Shown piece by piece: positions 8,964 through 17,926 of a stretch of 64,000 bases of DNA. Both the position numbers and the translations under genes were made by a program. Within the stretch, counting starts at the first letter, position 1. Each line of letters begins with the position of its first letter. Source of the DNA: Shimia sediminis. GTDB taxonomy: Bacteria > Pseudomonadota > Alphaproteobacteria > Rhodobacterales > Rhodobacteraceae. A model generated the notes under the pieces. It saw only the letters and a program-made list of their open reading frames with translations, made no database searches and had not been told where the DNA came from. The stretch is taken from assembly GCF_003990645.1 (NCBI RefSeq), contig NZ_RYZK01000015.1, positions 1 to 64,000 on the forward strand. The letters are read 5' to 3'.

Positions 8964-9182
8964 ATGAATCCTTCCGGTCTTGCCAATGACCCTTTGTTCT
9001 GGGTCGTCGCTGCTGTCACGCTGGGCGTGGCGGCCATTTTGATGGTCGGAATTGGCGGTTTTGCCAAGGGTGGTGACTTTAACCGCAAACATGCCAACAA
9101 AATCATGCGCTGGCGGATCGCAGCACAGGCTGTGGCCGTGGCCCTGATCCTGCTGTTTGTCTGGCTGCGTCGCGGAGGATAA
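8964..9182 (+). CDS. Small twin-transmembrane protein, HIG1-domain type
   Basis: A 72-residue protein with two transmembrane helices (about residues 11-33 and 48-68) joined by a short polar loop rich in basic residues and ending in NKIMRWRIAAQ. This layout and the loop motif match the HIG1 (hypoxia-induced) domain proteins of alphaproteobacteria, whose mitochondrial relatives associate with respiratory supercomplexes. GGAG lies upstream of the ATG. The gene sits only 4 bases before the cobalamin adenosyltransferase start, so the two are very likely co-transcribed. Confidence 0.85.
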   Translation: MNPSGLANDPLFWVVAAVTLGVAAILMVGIGGFAKGGDFNRKHANKIMRWRIAAQAVAVALILLFVWLRRGG

Positions 9183-9186
9183 TCAC

Positions 9187-9759
9187 GTGGTTGTTTTGAA
9201 CAAGATCTATACCCGTACCGGCGACAAGGGCACCACGGCGCTGGGTAACGGGGACCGTGTTGCGAAACACGACGCGCGCGTCAACGCCTATGGAACTTCT
9301 GACGAGCTGAACGCCACGGTCGGCGTCGCGCGCCTGCATGCTTCGGGCGATATGGACGTGTGGCTTTCTGCCATACAGAACGATCTGTTTGATCTTGGCG
9401 CTGACCTCTGTCGGCCCGACCTTAGCAAGGATGCCACATCAGAATACCCCCCGCTCCGCATGGTTGAGAGCCAGGTAAAGCGCCTGGAAACCGAGATTGA
9501 CGCCATGAACGCCGATCTCGAGCCGTTGCGCAGTTTCATTCTGCCCGGTGGGTCGGCCCTGGCGGCGCACCTTCACGTGTGCCGCACCGTTGCACGGCGG
9601 GCCGAACGGCTGGCGACAGAGCTTGCCGGAGTGGCTGAGGTGAACGTCCACGCGGTGACCTATCTCAACCGGCTGTCCGACTGGTTCTTTGTCGCGGCGC
9701 GGGTGGCCAATGACGGCGGTAAGGCGGATGTTTTGTGGGTGCCCGGCGCGAATCGATAG
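9187..9759 (+). CDS. ATP:cob(I)alamin adenosyltransferase, PduO type
   Basis: The enzyme transfers the adenosyl group of ATP to cob(I)alamin, making adenosylcobalamin (coenzyme B12) for enzymes such as methylmalonyl-CoA mutase. The 190-residue protein starts with the PduO-type ATP-binding motif YTRTGDKGTTALGNG and has the conserved C-terminal stretch VTYLNRLSDWFFVAARVAN. An upstream in-frame ATG at 9157 would lie inside the HIG1 gene; the GTG at 9187 follows GGAGG (9175-9179) at good distance and is the likely start. It is coupled to the HIG1 gene. The product is cytoplasmic. No cobalamin riboswitch was recognised upstream. Confidence 0.93.
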   Translation: MVVLNKIYTRTGDKGTTALGNGDRVAKHDARVNAYGTSDELNATVGVARLHASGDMDVWLSAIQNDLFDLGADLCRPDLSKDATSEYPPLRMVESQVKRLETEIDAMNADLEPLRSFILPGGSALAAHLHVCRTVARRAERLATELAGVAEVNVHAVTYLNRLSDWFFVAARVANDGGKADVLWVPGANR

Positions 9760-9768
9760 TGCGGCGAC

Positions 9769-10608
9769 CTATTTGTACCGCGCAAATTCGTCCCTCAGCG
9801 CGACAGGCTCAATTGTCCCGCCAGAGCGCAAAAACTTGCGGCGGCGCCAGAGCGCGTTTGGGTAGCGATCTGTCAGGCGCACCTGAACAAGGCGTTTGAT
9901 CTTGAACCACCAGGGTTCCATCTCGAACCGTTCTTTGTGGCCCGGATCCTGTTTACGCTGACCGCCGATTACTGATTTTGGCAAGCCTGCCCGGTCGGCA
10001 TTGCACAGGAACATGCCCTGTACGCAGATCGCAGGAAACAACTGCCACATGCGCCAGCCCTTGCGCGGCGTGAACATCTCCAGGTCAAGGCCCATGTTGT
10101 AGCTTTTGGACTCGTCCAGCAGCCGTTTGGCACCCTTTCTGGACAGCAGGTATGCTGCAGAACTGTAGGAGACATTGTTGATGCTTTTCAGGGTGAGCGC
10201 ACCACAGGGCTGTGCCGGACCAAGACGTTGGCGTGAGGGAATTCCATCAAGCTTGATCAGGTCAAAGTCCTTGGCATGCGCACAGACCTCATCCAGCACC
10301 TCTTTGAAATCCGGAGAGAAAACCACGTCGTCTTCGAAAATGACCGCGTGCTCAAGATCGCAGTCGAGCATGTGTTGCCAGGCCTTCCTGTGGCTTTCCC
10401 AACAGGCGATTTCTGTAGGGTCCAAGGCGTAGCACAACGAGGACGGCCCGCGTTTGAAACCGTTGCGAATACTGTCCGTTCTGGAATCCAACGCCGGCAC
10501 GCGTTCAGTTGTGTCGGCTAGCCCCGCTTTTTCAAGGCAGGCCCACATATAGGCCGCCCGATCCTTGGCCCGATCCAGGTTGATGAAAAAGATATATGGG
10601 CCGCTCAT
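9769..10608 (-). CDS. Glycosyltransferase family 25 (LPS-type) protein
   Basis: A 279-residue protein beginning IFFINLDRAKDRAAYM, the typical start of GT25 enzymes that add sugars to lipooligosaccharide cores. A metal-binding acidic motif is present as VIFEDDVVF, preceded by CWESHRKAWQHML, also typical. No signal peptide or membrane helix is seen, consistent with a cytoplasmic transferase acting on lipid-linked or core oligosaccharide. It stands alone, converging on the adenosyltransferase gene with 9 bases between stop codons. The acceptor is unknown. Confidence 0.85.
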   Translation of the reverse strand: MSGPYIFFINLDRAKDRAAYMWACLEKAGLADTTERVPALDSRTDSIRNGFKRGPSSLCYALDPTEIACWESHRKAWQHMLDCDLEHAVIFEDDVVFSPDFKEVLDEVCAHAKDFDLIKLDGIPSRQRLGPAQPCGALTLKSINNVSYSSAAYLLSRKGAKRLLDESKSYNMGLDLEMFTPRKGWRMWQLFPAICVQGMFLCNADRAGLPKSVIGGQRKQDPGHKERFEMEPWWFKIKRLVQVRLTDRYPNALWRRRKFLRSGGTIEPVALRDEFARYK

Positions 10609-10691
10609 GACAAGATGCCTTTTGCACAGGTGTCAGGCCTGCTGGTGTAGCAGACCCGGGGCCGGTACGAAAACACCTGAATGGGCGGATA

Positions 10692-11480
10692 TCAGCGGCC
10701 TTTGAACACCGGCTTTTGCTTTGTCAGAAAGGCGGCAATCGCGTTTCCGGAATCTTCGGAATTGGCGCATTTCATCTGAAATTCGCTTTCCAGCAAGGCG
10801 ATCTGATCGTGGCTCGAGGTATGAGCCGCCCGCATGATCTGTTTGCTGTAAGCCAGGCTCAGAGGCGCGCGCTCGGCAAGTGTCGCTGCCCAGGTCTGCG
10901 CCTCGGCCAAAACTGTCTCATCCGGGGCAAGCCTGTTGACGATGCCCAGATCAAGACTGGTCGCGGCGTCAATGTGCTCGGCTTCGGCAATGGCTGCAAA
11001 GGCCCGTTTCGACCCCATATGCTGCAACAAAAGCCAGCTCAGGCCACCGTCCGGCACCAAGCCAATGTTGGTAAAGGGCACAAAGCACGTCGCGCCCTCT
11101 GCCATGATCGCAAGGTCACAGGTCAGGGCAATTGACAGGCCAACGCCGCCCGCGACGCCATTGATCGCGGCGATGTAGATTTTGTCGCTTTTTGAAATAC
11201 CATCAAGGATCGGTTTGTAGTCGCGGACCGAAATGTCGAACATGCCCTTTTTGGTCACGAAATCGCCGAGCTCTTTCAGGTCTGTGCCAGACGTAAAGGA
11301 ATTGCCCGAACCAGTCAGGACCACAACCCGTACGGCACTGTCCTGCTCGGCTTTGGCCTGCGCGTCTCGGATGGCCATGCGCAAGGCGTGGTTCATGGCA
11401 TTCATGGCTTTGGCACGGTTCAACTGGATCGTCGCGACATGGCCATCGACAGAATAGTTCACCAGGGCTTCGTCAGTCAT
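10692..11480 (-). CDS. Enoyl-CoA hydratase/isomerase family protein
   Basis: A 262-residue crotonase-fold protein. It contains the conserved SGTDLKEL region that forms the first half of the oxyanion hole and AAINGVAGGVGLSIALTCDLAI forming the second (written here as two parts: AAINGVAGGVG and LSIALTCDLAI). The position where classical hydratases carry the second catalytic glutamate reads VPDGGLSWLL, with aspartate instead, so it could be a hydratase, isomerase or other crotonase. It should act on an acyl-CoA in the cytoplasm. The gene is divergent from etfBA with a 287-base shared upstream region, which suggests co-regulation with electron transfer from acyl-CoA dehydrogenation. Confidence 0.88.
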   Translation of the reverse strand: MTDEALVNYSVDGHVATIQLNRAKAMNAMNHALRMAIRDAQAKAEQDSAVRVVVLTGSGNSFTSGTDLKELGDFVTKKGMFDISVRDYKPILDGISKSDKIYIAAINGVAGGVGLSIALTCDLAIMAEGATCFVPFTNIGLVPDGGLSWLLLQHMGSKRAFAAIAEAEHIDAATSLDLGIVNRLAPDETVLAEAQTWAATLAERAPLSLAYSKQIMRAAHTSSHDQIALLESEFQMKCANSEDSGNAIAAFLTKQKPVFKGR

Positions 11481-11767
11481 ATCGGTCTCCTGTTTTCTGA
11501 AGTGCCATAAAACACTGCAAAACCCTGCCCCGCCTAGCCCCCAGTCGGCACGACGTTGGGGAACTTACGCCTGCCCTGACGTCAGTTAAATTTCCCCTGC
11601 GGCAACATTCCTGCAAAATTTTGTCCTCAAATCCTGAAACGCGACGTCGCCAGACTGTGACGTGACGATTTTGCGCTGTTTTACGAGCGCGCAAGAATAT
11701 ATCACGTGCGGGAGAGCAAATCGCCGAGTCGTTTCACGGCTCATCCATATTAAGGAGTCTAACGCTT
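11481..11767. promoter_or_regulatory. Divergent upstream region of enoyl-CoA hydratase and etfBA
   Basis: This 287-base spacer has no gene. For etfB a candidate promoter is TTGCGC (11671-11676), 18 bases, GAATAT (11695-11700), and the Shine-Dalgarno AAGGAG lies about ten bases before the ATG. The near-palindromic stretch GACGTCAG/GACGTCGC occurs at about 11579 and 11643. No known operator was recognised. Confidence 0.35.
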
Positions 11768-12526
11768 ATGAAGGTACTTGTGCCTGTGAAGCGCGTGATT
11801 GACTACAACGTGAAGGTCCGGGTTAAGGCGGACGGGAGCGGAGTTGATCTCGCCAACGTGAAAATGTCGATGAACCCGTTCGACGAGATTGCCGTCGAAG
11901 AAGCCATCCGCCTGAAGGAAGCCGGCAAGGCTGATGAGGTTGTTGCGGTTTCGATCGGTGTGAAGCAAGCCCAGGAGACCCTGCGTACGGCGCTGGCGAT
12001 GGGGGCGGACCGCGCCATTCTGGTTGTGGCGGCGGACGACGTGCACACTGACATCGAGCCTCTGGCGGTTGCCAAGATCCTGGCCAAGATTGTCGAAGAA
12101 GAAGAGCCCGGCATCGTTCTGGCGGGCAAGCAGGCGATCGACAACGACATGAACGCCACCGGTCAGATGCTGTCGGCGCTCCTGGGCTGGTCGCAGGGCA
12201 CCTTTGCCTCTGAGCTGGACATCGATGGCGACAAGGCCGTTGTGACCCGCGAAGTGGACGGCGGTCTGCAGACCATCAACGTGACGATGCCGACCATCAT
12301 CACCGTCGATTTGCGCCTGAACGAGCCGCGGTATGCGTCGCTGCCGAACATCATGAAGGCCAAGAAAAAGCCGCTGGATGAGAAGACCGCCGCCGATTAC
12401 GGCGTCGACGTCACCCCGCGTCTGGAAATCGTTTCGACCACGGAACCCGAAGCCCGCGCTGCGGGCATCGTGGTTGGGTCGGTCGACGAGCTGGTAGAGA
12501 AACTCAAAGAAGCGGGGGCTGTGTAA
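11768..12526 (+). CDS. etfB: Electron transfer flavoprotein beta subunit
   Basis: The 252-residue beta subunit of the soluble heterodimeric ETF, which takes electrons from acyl-CoA dehydrogenases and passes them to ETF-ubiquinone oxidoreductase. It begins [19 protein letters not shown] and contains the AMP-site region [15 protein letters not shown], both diagnostic. AAGGAG precedes the ATG. The stop codon overlaps the start of etfA (TAATG), so the subunits are translationally coupled. The several acyl-CoA dehydrogenases encoded 13 kb downstream are natural electron donors. Confidence 0.97.
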   Translation: MKVLVPVKRVIDYNVKVRVKADGSGVDLANVKMSMNPFDEIAVEEAIRLKEAGKADEVVAVSIGVKQAQETLRTALAMGADRAILVVAADDVHTDIEPLAVAKILAKIVEEEEPGIVLAGKQAIDNDMNATGQMLSALLGWSQGTFASELDIDGDKAVVTREVDGGLQTINVTMPTIITVDLRLNEPRYASLPNIMKAKKKPLDEKTAADYGVDVTPRLEIVSTTEPEARAAGIVVGSVDELVEKLKEAGAV

Positions 12527-13455
12527 TGGCTGTTCTTCTTCTCGCAGAAGTCAACAACGGCGAACTGGCGATGGACGCCACCGCCAAGGCTGTCACCGCC
12601 GCGAAATCGCTGGGTGATGTGACTGTTCTGGCCGCGGGTGGCTCTGCCGCCGCCGCCGGTGAGGCCGCCGCACAGATCGACGGCGTGGCCCGCGTTCTGG
12701 TTGCCGAGGATGACTCGCTGGGTCATCGCCTCGCGGAATCAACCGCCGCGCTGATCGTCAGCCTGGCAGGGGATTATGAACATATCGTTGCCCCCGCCAC
12801 CACCGACGCCAAGAACGTGATGCCCCGCGTCGCGGCGCTGTTGGACGTGATGGTGATCTCGGACGCCACCGCGGTTGTCGATGGCAACACCTTCGAGCGC
12901 CCGATCTACGCCGGCAACGCCAACCAGACCGTGCGCTCATCGGATGCGAAAAAGGTCATCACCTTCCGCACCTCGACCTTTGACGCGGCGGGGACCGGTG
13001 GCTCGGCCTCGGTTGAGACCGTCTCGGCAGCCGCCAACCCCGGCCTGTCAAGCTGGGTCGAAGACAAGGTTGCCGCAAGCGACCGGCCCGAGCTGACCTC
13101 GGCTGGCGTTGTTGTGTCCGGTGGTCGTGGCGTCGGCTCGGAAGAGGACTTCAAACTGATCGAAACCCTGGCCGACAAGCTGGGTGCCGCCGTTGGCGCC
13201 TCGCGCGCGGCCGTCGACTCGGGCTATGCGCCGAACGACTGGCAGGTGGGTCAGACCGGTAAGGTTGTTGCACCAGACCTCTACATCGCTGTCGGCATCT
13301 CGGGTGCAATCCAGCACCTGGCGGGCATGAAGGACTCCAAGGTCATCGTCGCGATCAACAAGGACGAAGAAGCCCCGATCTTCCAGGTCGCAGACTTCGG
13401 CCTCGTCGCCGACCTCTTCGCAGCCGTGCCAGAACTGACCGAAAAACTCGGCTAA
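12526..13455 (+). CDS. etfA: Electron transfer flavoprotein alpha subunit
   Basis: The 309-residue alpha subunit of ETF, which binds the FAD through its C-terminal domain. Diagnostic stretches are [34 protein letters not shown] and the FAD-site region [20 protein letters not shown] with [12 protein letters not shown]. It forms the heterodimer with EtfB, translated from the same mRNA through a TAATG overlap. Transcription ends at a strong hairpin with T-tract 25 bases after the stop codon. Confidence 0.97.
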   Translation: MAVLLLAEVNNGELAMDATAKAVTAAKSLGDVTVLAAGGSAAAAGEAAAQIDGVARVLVAEDDSLGHRLAESTAALIVSLAGDYEHIVAPATTDAKNVMPRVAALLDVMVISDATAVVDGNTFERPIYAGNANQTVRSSDAKKVITFRTSTFDAAGTGGSASVETVSAAANPGLSSWVEDKVAASDRPELTSAGVVVSGGRGVGSEEDFKLIETLADKLGAAVGASRAAVDSGYAPNDWQVGQTGKVVAPDLYIAVGISGAIQHLAGMKDSKVIVAINKDEEAPIFQVADFGLVADLFAAVPELTEKLG

Positions 13456-13480
13456 TCGCACCCTGCATTCCAAAATTGAA

Positions 13481-13508
13481 AAGGCCCGCCAACCGGCGGG
13501 CCTTTTTT
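13481..13508. terminator. Bidirectional intrinsic terminator (etfA / DUF6473 gene)
   Basis: AAGGCCCGCC (13481-13490) pairs perfectly with GGCGGGCCTT (13495-13504) around the loop AACC, and a run of Ts follows on the plus strand. On the minus strand the same stem is followed by TTTTC. The stop codon of the convergent DUF6473 gene (13507-13509) lies directly against the hairpin, so one element ends both transcripts. Confidence 0.92.
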
Positions 13509-14325
13509 ATTGCAACCTCTTGATCAGGACATCCGCTGCCTCTTGATGTGCAGCCGCCCCCAACAGCCGGCGGGCGGCCACCTTTTCCATGTCGGAGAAC
13601 ACCATGCCGTCGGTGCCTTTCTCCAGGGCGTCAGGGCTGACCACAACCTCGATCACATCTTCGACCAGGGGTTGCAGCACATCAAGCATGGCACGATCCA
13701 CAAAGACCGGATCGGGCCCAAGCCCAAGAAATCCGGGGTCTCCGCCAGGGGCTTGTGTTGAGAACCACAGGAGATAGGTGCGCCCTGGGATGCTGTTCAG
13801 CAACAGGCGCATCCGGGCGACCCAGGCTTGCTTCAGCTCATCTCGTAACATCGAGTAACGGTCTGGCGCGCGGGCACACAGGGTACCCAGCATATGACGC
13901 GTGAAATGAAACTCGGTGAAATCGATGTCCCGAAACACTGTCTTCATAACCGAACTGGCGTCCAGAAACCGGTCGTTTCGGCGCGGATGCACGCGATAGA
14001 ACCGGTTCGACATATTGTGTGCGCCCATCACCTGAATGACCACTGTCTTGGCATTGCGCATAATCTCTAGTGATGTCGCGTCGCTTAAGAAGGCGTCAAC
14101 ACCCGCATTGATACACCCATAGTTCACACAGGTTGTGCCAGTCGCCTCTTCCACAAGCGCGGGAAAGGGGCTGAGTAGAAATTTGCCATAGGTCTCGGTC
14201 CCGCCGACAAACAGCGTGTAATCGCCGTCAAGGTCACGCTCAGGACCCCGAAAGATCAAACGGGAGTCTCCGTATCTGCACGGCATGTAGTCTAGGGCGC
14301 CGTTCCCCATTTTTTCATAGGACAT
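13507..14325 (-). CDS. DUF6473 family protein, function unknown
   Basis: A 272-residue protein beginning [20 protein letters not shown], which resembles a family largely found in Rhodobacterales (DUF6473), often next to polysaccharide genes. The segment [14 protein letters not shown] followed by a [13 protein letters not shown] stretch recalls SGNH/GDSL-like hydrolase folds, but I cannot show a catalytic triad. The frame is open far upstream (to 14640) over the start of the divergent hbd gene; the ATG at 14325 is preferred on family similarity, with ATG 14337 as an alternative. It ends at the terminator shared with etfA. No signal peptide is evident. Confidence 0.7.
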   Translation of the reverse strand: MSYEKMGNGALDYMPCRYGDSRLIFRGPERDLDGDYTLFVGGTETYGKFLLSPFPALVEEATGTTCVNYGCINAGVDAFLSDATSLEIMRNAKTVVIQVMGAHNMSNRFYRVHPRRNDRFLDASSVMKTVFRDIDFTEFHFTRHMLGTLCARAPDRYSMLRDELKQAWVARMRLLLNSIPGRTYLLWFSTQAPGGDPGFLGLGPDPVFVDRAMLDVLQPLVEDVIEVVVSPDALEKGTDGMVFSDMEKVAARRLLGAAAHQEAADVLIKRLQ

Positions 14326-14481
14326 GTTTCCCACCATCAATGTCTCACCCAAAGAGAGATTCGCCGAAATCTCTTTCAAAACCGTCAATGTTCGACCTTG
14401 TCTCAAGTTTTCAACGTCTGCGCCCCTTGCGGCCCCGTAACGCGCAGGCCTATTGTCGGACGACAGACAAAGGGACGAACC

Positions 14482-15357
14482 ATGGAAATCAAAACGGTTG
14501 GAGTTGTGGGTGCAGGCCAGATGGGCAACGGGATTGCGCATGTTATGGCGCTTGCCGGGTATGATGTACTGCTGAACGACATCGACCAGGATGCACTGAA
14601 CGCAGCCGTTACACGCATCGACAAGAACATGGCCCGGCAAGTGTCACGCGACCTGATTTCAGAGGCCGAGAAGTCCGATGCTTTGGCCCGGATCAAATCC
14701 ACATTGCAGCTGCCTGACCTGGGGGGCACGGATTTGGTGATCGAGGCGGCCACCGAACGTGAAGAAATCAAGCACAAGATTTTTGATGCGCTTCTGCCCC
14801 ACCTTCAGCCCCATACGATCTTGACCTCGAACACCTCCTCTATCTCGATCACGCGTCTGGCCAGCCGTACAGACCGTCCCGAACGGTTCATGGGGTTTCA
14901 CTTCATGAACCCTGTGCCTTTGATGAAACTGGTTGAGCTGATCCGCGGCATTGCCACGGATGAAGAGACCTACCAGACTTGCCATAGCATTGTGGATCGC
15001 TTGAACAAAACCGCGGCCAGCGCCGAAGATTACCCTGCCTTTATCGTCAACCGCATCCTGATCCCGATGATCAACGAAGCCTGTTACGCGCTTTACGAAG
15101 GCGTTGGCAATGTGGCGTCGATTGACAACGCGATGAAGCTGGGCGCCAACCATCCTATGGGGCCACTGGAACTGGGCGATTTCATTGGGTTGGACACCTG
15201 CCTTGCGATCATGCACGTGCTGCACGACGGGCTTGCCGATACCAAGTATCGCCCCTGCCCGCTGCTCACGAAATATGTCGAGGCCGGATGGCTGGGACGC
15301 AAGACCAAGCGTGGCTTTTACGACTATCGCGGCGAAACGCCTGTACCGACCCGGTGA
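14482..15357 (+). CDS. hbd: 3-hydroxybutyryl-CoA dehydrogenase
   Basis: An NAD(P)-dependent 3-hydroxyacyl-CoA dehydrogenase of 291 residues, the short bacterial form that interconverts acetoacetyl-CoA and 3-hydroxybutyryl-CoA. The Rossmann motif GAGQMGNGIA is near the N-terminus; FMGFHFMNPVPLMKLVELI carries the catalytic histidine region and GRKTKRGFYDY the conserved C-terminal end. The ATG at 14482 follows AAGGGACG; the open frame upstream to 14398 has no better start. Downstream a weak hairpin with six Ts (about 15388-15410) may terminate it. Its place near etfBA suggests acyl-CoA or polyhydroxybutyrate metabolism. Confidence 0.95.
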   Translation: MEIKTVGVVGAGQMGNGIAHVMALAGYDVLLNDIDQDALNAAVTRIDKNMARQVSRDLISEAEKSDALARIKSTLQLPDLGGTDLVIEAATEREEIKHKIFDALLPHLQPHTILTSNTSSISITRLASRTDRPERFMGFHFMNPVPLMKLVELIRGIATDEETYQTCHSIVDRLNKTAASAEDYPAFIVNRILIPMINEACYALYEGVGNVASIDNAMKLGANHPMGPLELGDFIGLDTCLAIMHVLHDGLADTKYRPCPLLTKYVEAGWLGRKTKRGFYDYRGETPVPTR

Positions 15358-15425
15358 TCACGAGCGCAGACCTTCTTGGCGCCAAAGGGCCAACATGCTT
15401 TTGGTTTTTTAGTTAGTTGATTGGC

Positions 15426-16301
15426 TCAGGCTTTTTGCCCGAGGCCAAGTGTGTGCTCCCGCAGCCAGGCCATAAAGCCACGCGGATCTTTGGCCAATGG
15501 GGCCATTTGTTCGTCCGTCAGCGGCTTACCGACGACTGGTGCCTGCGGCTTGTTGCAGGAGCGCACGATTTCATGCAGCAACAGGCCCTGGCGCAGGATC
15601 GGCGAAATCTGACAGGCAATCTGATAAGCCCGAGAGTTGCGCCCAGGGAAAAATATCGGAACAACCCGTGCCCCGGATTTGCGGATCATCTTGGCGGTGA
15701 AAACATTCCACTCGCGTTCGATCGGATCCCCCCACCAGCTGTCCGACGACATCACCACGCCCGAAGGGAACAGGGCAACAACGCCACCCTCGGCCAGATG
15801 AGTCATCGCGTTTGATCGCATTTCCACCATCTTGCGCTGAGCTTCGGGGTCATGTGGAAACGGCACCGGAATCATGAATGAGGTTGCCGCTTCATCCAAT
15901 CCGGTGAGGACGGACCGGGTCAGAATTCGGTAATCCTGCCGCACGCGTCCAATCAGATCGGCAAAGATCATCCCGTCAACCATGCCATGGGGATGGTTGG
16001 CGACAACGATCACCGGACCCTCTTTGGGAATGTTGGCAAGCTGTTCTTCAGGGGTTTGCAACTCAATCCCCATGGTGTTCAGCGCACCACGCCAAAAGCG
16101 CTGACCGCGGTAATCTGCGTTGGTCTTTTCGAACTTGTTGACCATGCGCAGAATCGTGATCTTTCCTGTCAGCCATTCAATTGCCTTGATGGCGTTGGCA
16201 GTCCAGGGATCGTCAAAGCTGTTTGCATAGGTCAGGGTGCGTCGATCATAGATCTCGCCCTGTTCAACCTTTTCTGGCGATTCTTTTGCCAAAGTCTTCA
16301 T
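15426..16301 (-). CDS. Lysophospholipid acyltransferase family protein
   Basis: A 291-residue acyltransferase of the PlsC class. The catalytic HX4D motif is present as NHPHGMVDG, followed by LFPSGVV, the second conserved block (usually FPEGTRS). Such enzymes transfer an acyl chain to a lyso-lipid at the inner membrane; the exact substrate is unknown. The frame is open to a TTG at 16340 that overlaps the HPr gene; the ATG at 16301 is taken as start, though no ideal Shine-Dalgarno is seen for either. It lies 22 bases downstream of ptsH on the same strand and could be read through from the PTS operon. Confidence 0.82.
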   Translation of the reverse strand: MKTLAKESPEKVEQGEIYDRRTLTYANSFDDPWTANAIKAIEWLTGKITILRMVNKFEKTNADYRGQRFWRGALNTMGIELQTPEEQLANIPKEGPVIVVANHPHGMVDGMIFADLIGRVRQDYRILTRSVLTGLDEAATSFMIPVPFPHDPEAQRKMVEMRSNAMTHLAEGGVVALFPSGVVMSSDSWWGDPIEREWNVFTAKMIRKSGARVVPIFFPGRNSRAYQIACQISPILRQGLLLHEIVRSCNKPQAPVVGKPLTDEQMAPLAKDPRGFMAWLREHTLGLGQKA

Positions 16302-16323
16302 CCTGACCGGAGCTTTTCGCCCC

Positions 16324-16602
16324 TCACATGCCTTCGCCAAAGTAGTCGGCTACCAGCGCTTCTATTGCGTCGGCCAGCGGTCCCGCATCGGGTCCGGAAG
16401 TCTGTACATCGATCATCGTGCCCTTGGACGCCGCCAGCATCAGCAATCCCATAATACTGTCTCCGCAGGCACTCAACCCATCCCTGCTCACTTCTGCTGT
16501 GGCATCAAAGCCTTCAACGACTTCAACCAGCTTGGCCGAGGCACGGGCATGGAGCCCCTTTTCATTAATGATCTTGAGCGAGCGGGTCACCAATTCGGTC
16601 AT
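16324..16602 (-). CDS. ptsH: Phosphocarrier protein HPr
   Basis: A 92-residue HPr. The phosphorylated histidine is His18 in GLHARASAKL; the regulatory serine site is Ser49 in ACGDSIMGLLML, which is the target of HPr kinase. In alphaproteobacteria without sugar permeases this protein belongs to a regulatory phosphorelay that senses carbon or nitrogen status. The ATG at 16602 is chosen; the frame extends three codons further to a TTG. It begins 6 bases past the stop of the EIIA gene, and hprK, rapZ and EIIA are all in the same operon, so substrate, kinase and phosphate acceptor are made together. Confidence 0.95.
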   Translation of the reverse strand: MTELVTRSLKIINEKGLHARASAKLVEVVEGFDATAEVSRDGLSACGDSIMGLLMLAASKGTMIDVQTSGPDAGPLADAIEALVADYFGEGM

Positions 16603-16607
16603 AAGTG

Positions 16608-17000
16608 TCAATCCGTATTAATATTCTGGCTGTCAATGTACTTGCGGCCCGCATCAAGCGCGGCGCGCACGGCGTCCGGTACGGACATGTGACGGCTCTT
16701 GGCCAGCTTGATCAGCATGGGCAGGTTGGCACCATAGACGATGCGGCGGTTTTCCGGACGGCAGGCCCTCAAGGACAGATTTGAAGGGGAGCCACCGAAC
16801 ATGTCGGTCACAACGACAACCCCATCCCCCGTGTCGACCGAATCGGCGGCGGCGCAAATCTCTTCCTGCTTGGCGCTTCGGTCGTGCTCGTTTTCGATTG
16901 TGATGGCCTGGATGCCATTCTGGCTGCCCACGACATGTTCAACGGCCGCAAGATACTCTTTGGCCAACCCGCCATGTGCCACAATCACGATACCGATCAC
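16608..17000 (-). CDS. PTS EIIA component, mannose/fructose (Man) type
   Basis: A 130-residue stand-alone EIIA-Man domain. The phosphorylated histidine is His9 in IVIVAHGGLAKE, and VVVVTDMFGGSPSNLS is the conserved second block with the phosphate-binding loop. No EIIB, EIIC or EIID gene is present, which is the pattern of the regulatory (non-transport) PTS of alphaproteobacteria. Its start overlaps the stop of rapZ (16997-17000), and ptsH follows directly. It should receive phosphate from HPr and signal to unknown targets. Confidence 0.93.
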   Translation of the reverse strand: MIGIVIVAHGGLAKEYLAAVEHVVGSQNGIQAITIENEHDRSAKQEEICAAADSVDTGDGVVVVTDMFGGSPSNLSLRACRPENRRIVYGANLPMLIKLAKSRHMSVPDAVRAALDAGRKYIDSQNINTD

Positions 17001-17926
17001 TCTTGCGCGTCCTTTTCATCCGCCTGCGGTCCAACCGGCAGTTTCAGCTCTGCCCGACGGTCCAATTCGCGGTGCCTAATTGACACCTGCCAGCCCTGTT
17101 GTGCAAGGGCCTCAGACACTCTTTCGGCGCAAAAAACGCTGCGATGCTGCCCGCCGGTGCACCCAAAGCCTATGGAAAAATGCGAACGGCCCTCTTCGAC
17201 ATAGGCAGGCAGCAACGTCAGCACCATATCCAAGAGCCGTTCGTGAAACGGTCGAAAGCGCCGATCCTGCTCAACATACTGCGCGACTTCCGGGTCCAGA
17301 CCATTCAGATGCCGCAAGTCAGCATTCCAATAAGGGTTTGTCAAAAAACGGCAGTCCAGAACCATGTCCACCCCCAAGGGCACACCACGTTTGTAGCTGA
17401 AGGACTGGATGGTCAGGCCCAGTTTCTGGGCGCCTTCCTTGGCAAACCAACGTTCGATCTCAGCCCGCAGGCCATGGGGCGTCAGCTCGGTCGTGTCGAT
17501 CAGGATATCGGCGCGTGTGCGGATCGGGTGCAACAGATCCAGCTCGCGGGAAATCCCATCGGTCGGCGACTCTCCGGGCGCCATTGGGTGACGGCGGCGC
17601 GTCTCGGAATAGCGTCGCAGCAAGACATTGGGCGCGCAGTCGAGGTAAAGAAGCTCTGGTGAGAGCCCAGCCGTGGTTTCCAACATGTCCAGCGCGGACA
17701 TCAATGCCTGTTGCGAAAAATCCCGGTTACGTACATCCAGCCCCAACGCCAAGGGACGGTCATGCCCGGGACCCGCGATCAGCCGATCCAGCAGACCGAG
17801 TGGCAGATTGTCGATTATCTCATAGCCGATGTCTTCCAGCGCTCGCAGGGCCGTTGAACGCCCGGCCCCAGAAGGGCCGGTCACGAGAACCAGCCTTGGC
17901 TGCGGTTGATTGAGGTTACGGCTCAT
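16997..17926 (-). CDS. rapZ: RapZ family nucleotide-binding protein
   Basis: A 309-residue member of the RapZ/YvcJ P-loop family. The Walker A motif GPSGAGRST is at residues 17-25; the family's C-terminal signature SIGFGCTGGQHRSV is also present. In E. coli RapZ is an RNA-binding adaptor that senses glucosamine-6-phosphate; in alphaproteobacteria the role is less clear but the gene is constantly linked to hprK and the PTS genes. It overlaps both neighbours by four bases (ATGA), so the block hprK-rapZ-EIIA is translationally coupled. Confidence 0.93.
   Translation of the reverse strand: MSRNLNQPQPRLVLVTGPSGAGRSTALRALEDIGYEIIDNLPLGLLDRLIAGPGHDRPLALGLDVRNRDFSQQALMSALDMLETTAGLSPELLYLDCAPNVLLRRYSETRRRHPMAPGESPTDGISRELDLLHPIRTRADILIDTTELTPHGLRAEIERWFAKEGAQKLGLTIQSFSYKRGVPLGVDMVLDCRFLTNPYWNADLRHLNGLDPEVAQYVEQDRRFRPFHERLLDMVLTLLPAYVEEGRSHFSIGFGCTGGQHRSVFCAERVSEALAQQGWQVSIRHRELDRRAELKLPVGPQADEKDAQE

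Noticed and set aside
9100-9186. Cobalamin riboswitch before the adenosyltransferase
   Set aside because: The region is occupied by the HIG1 coding sequence and no B12-box was seen.
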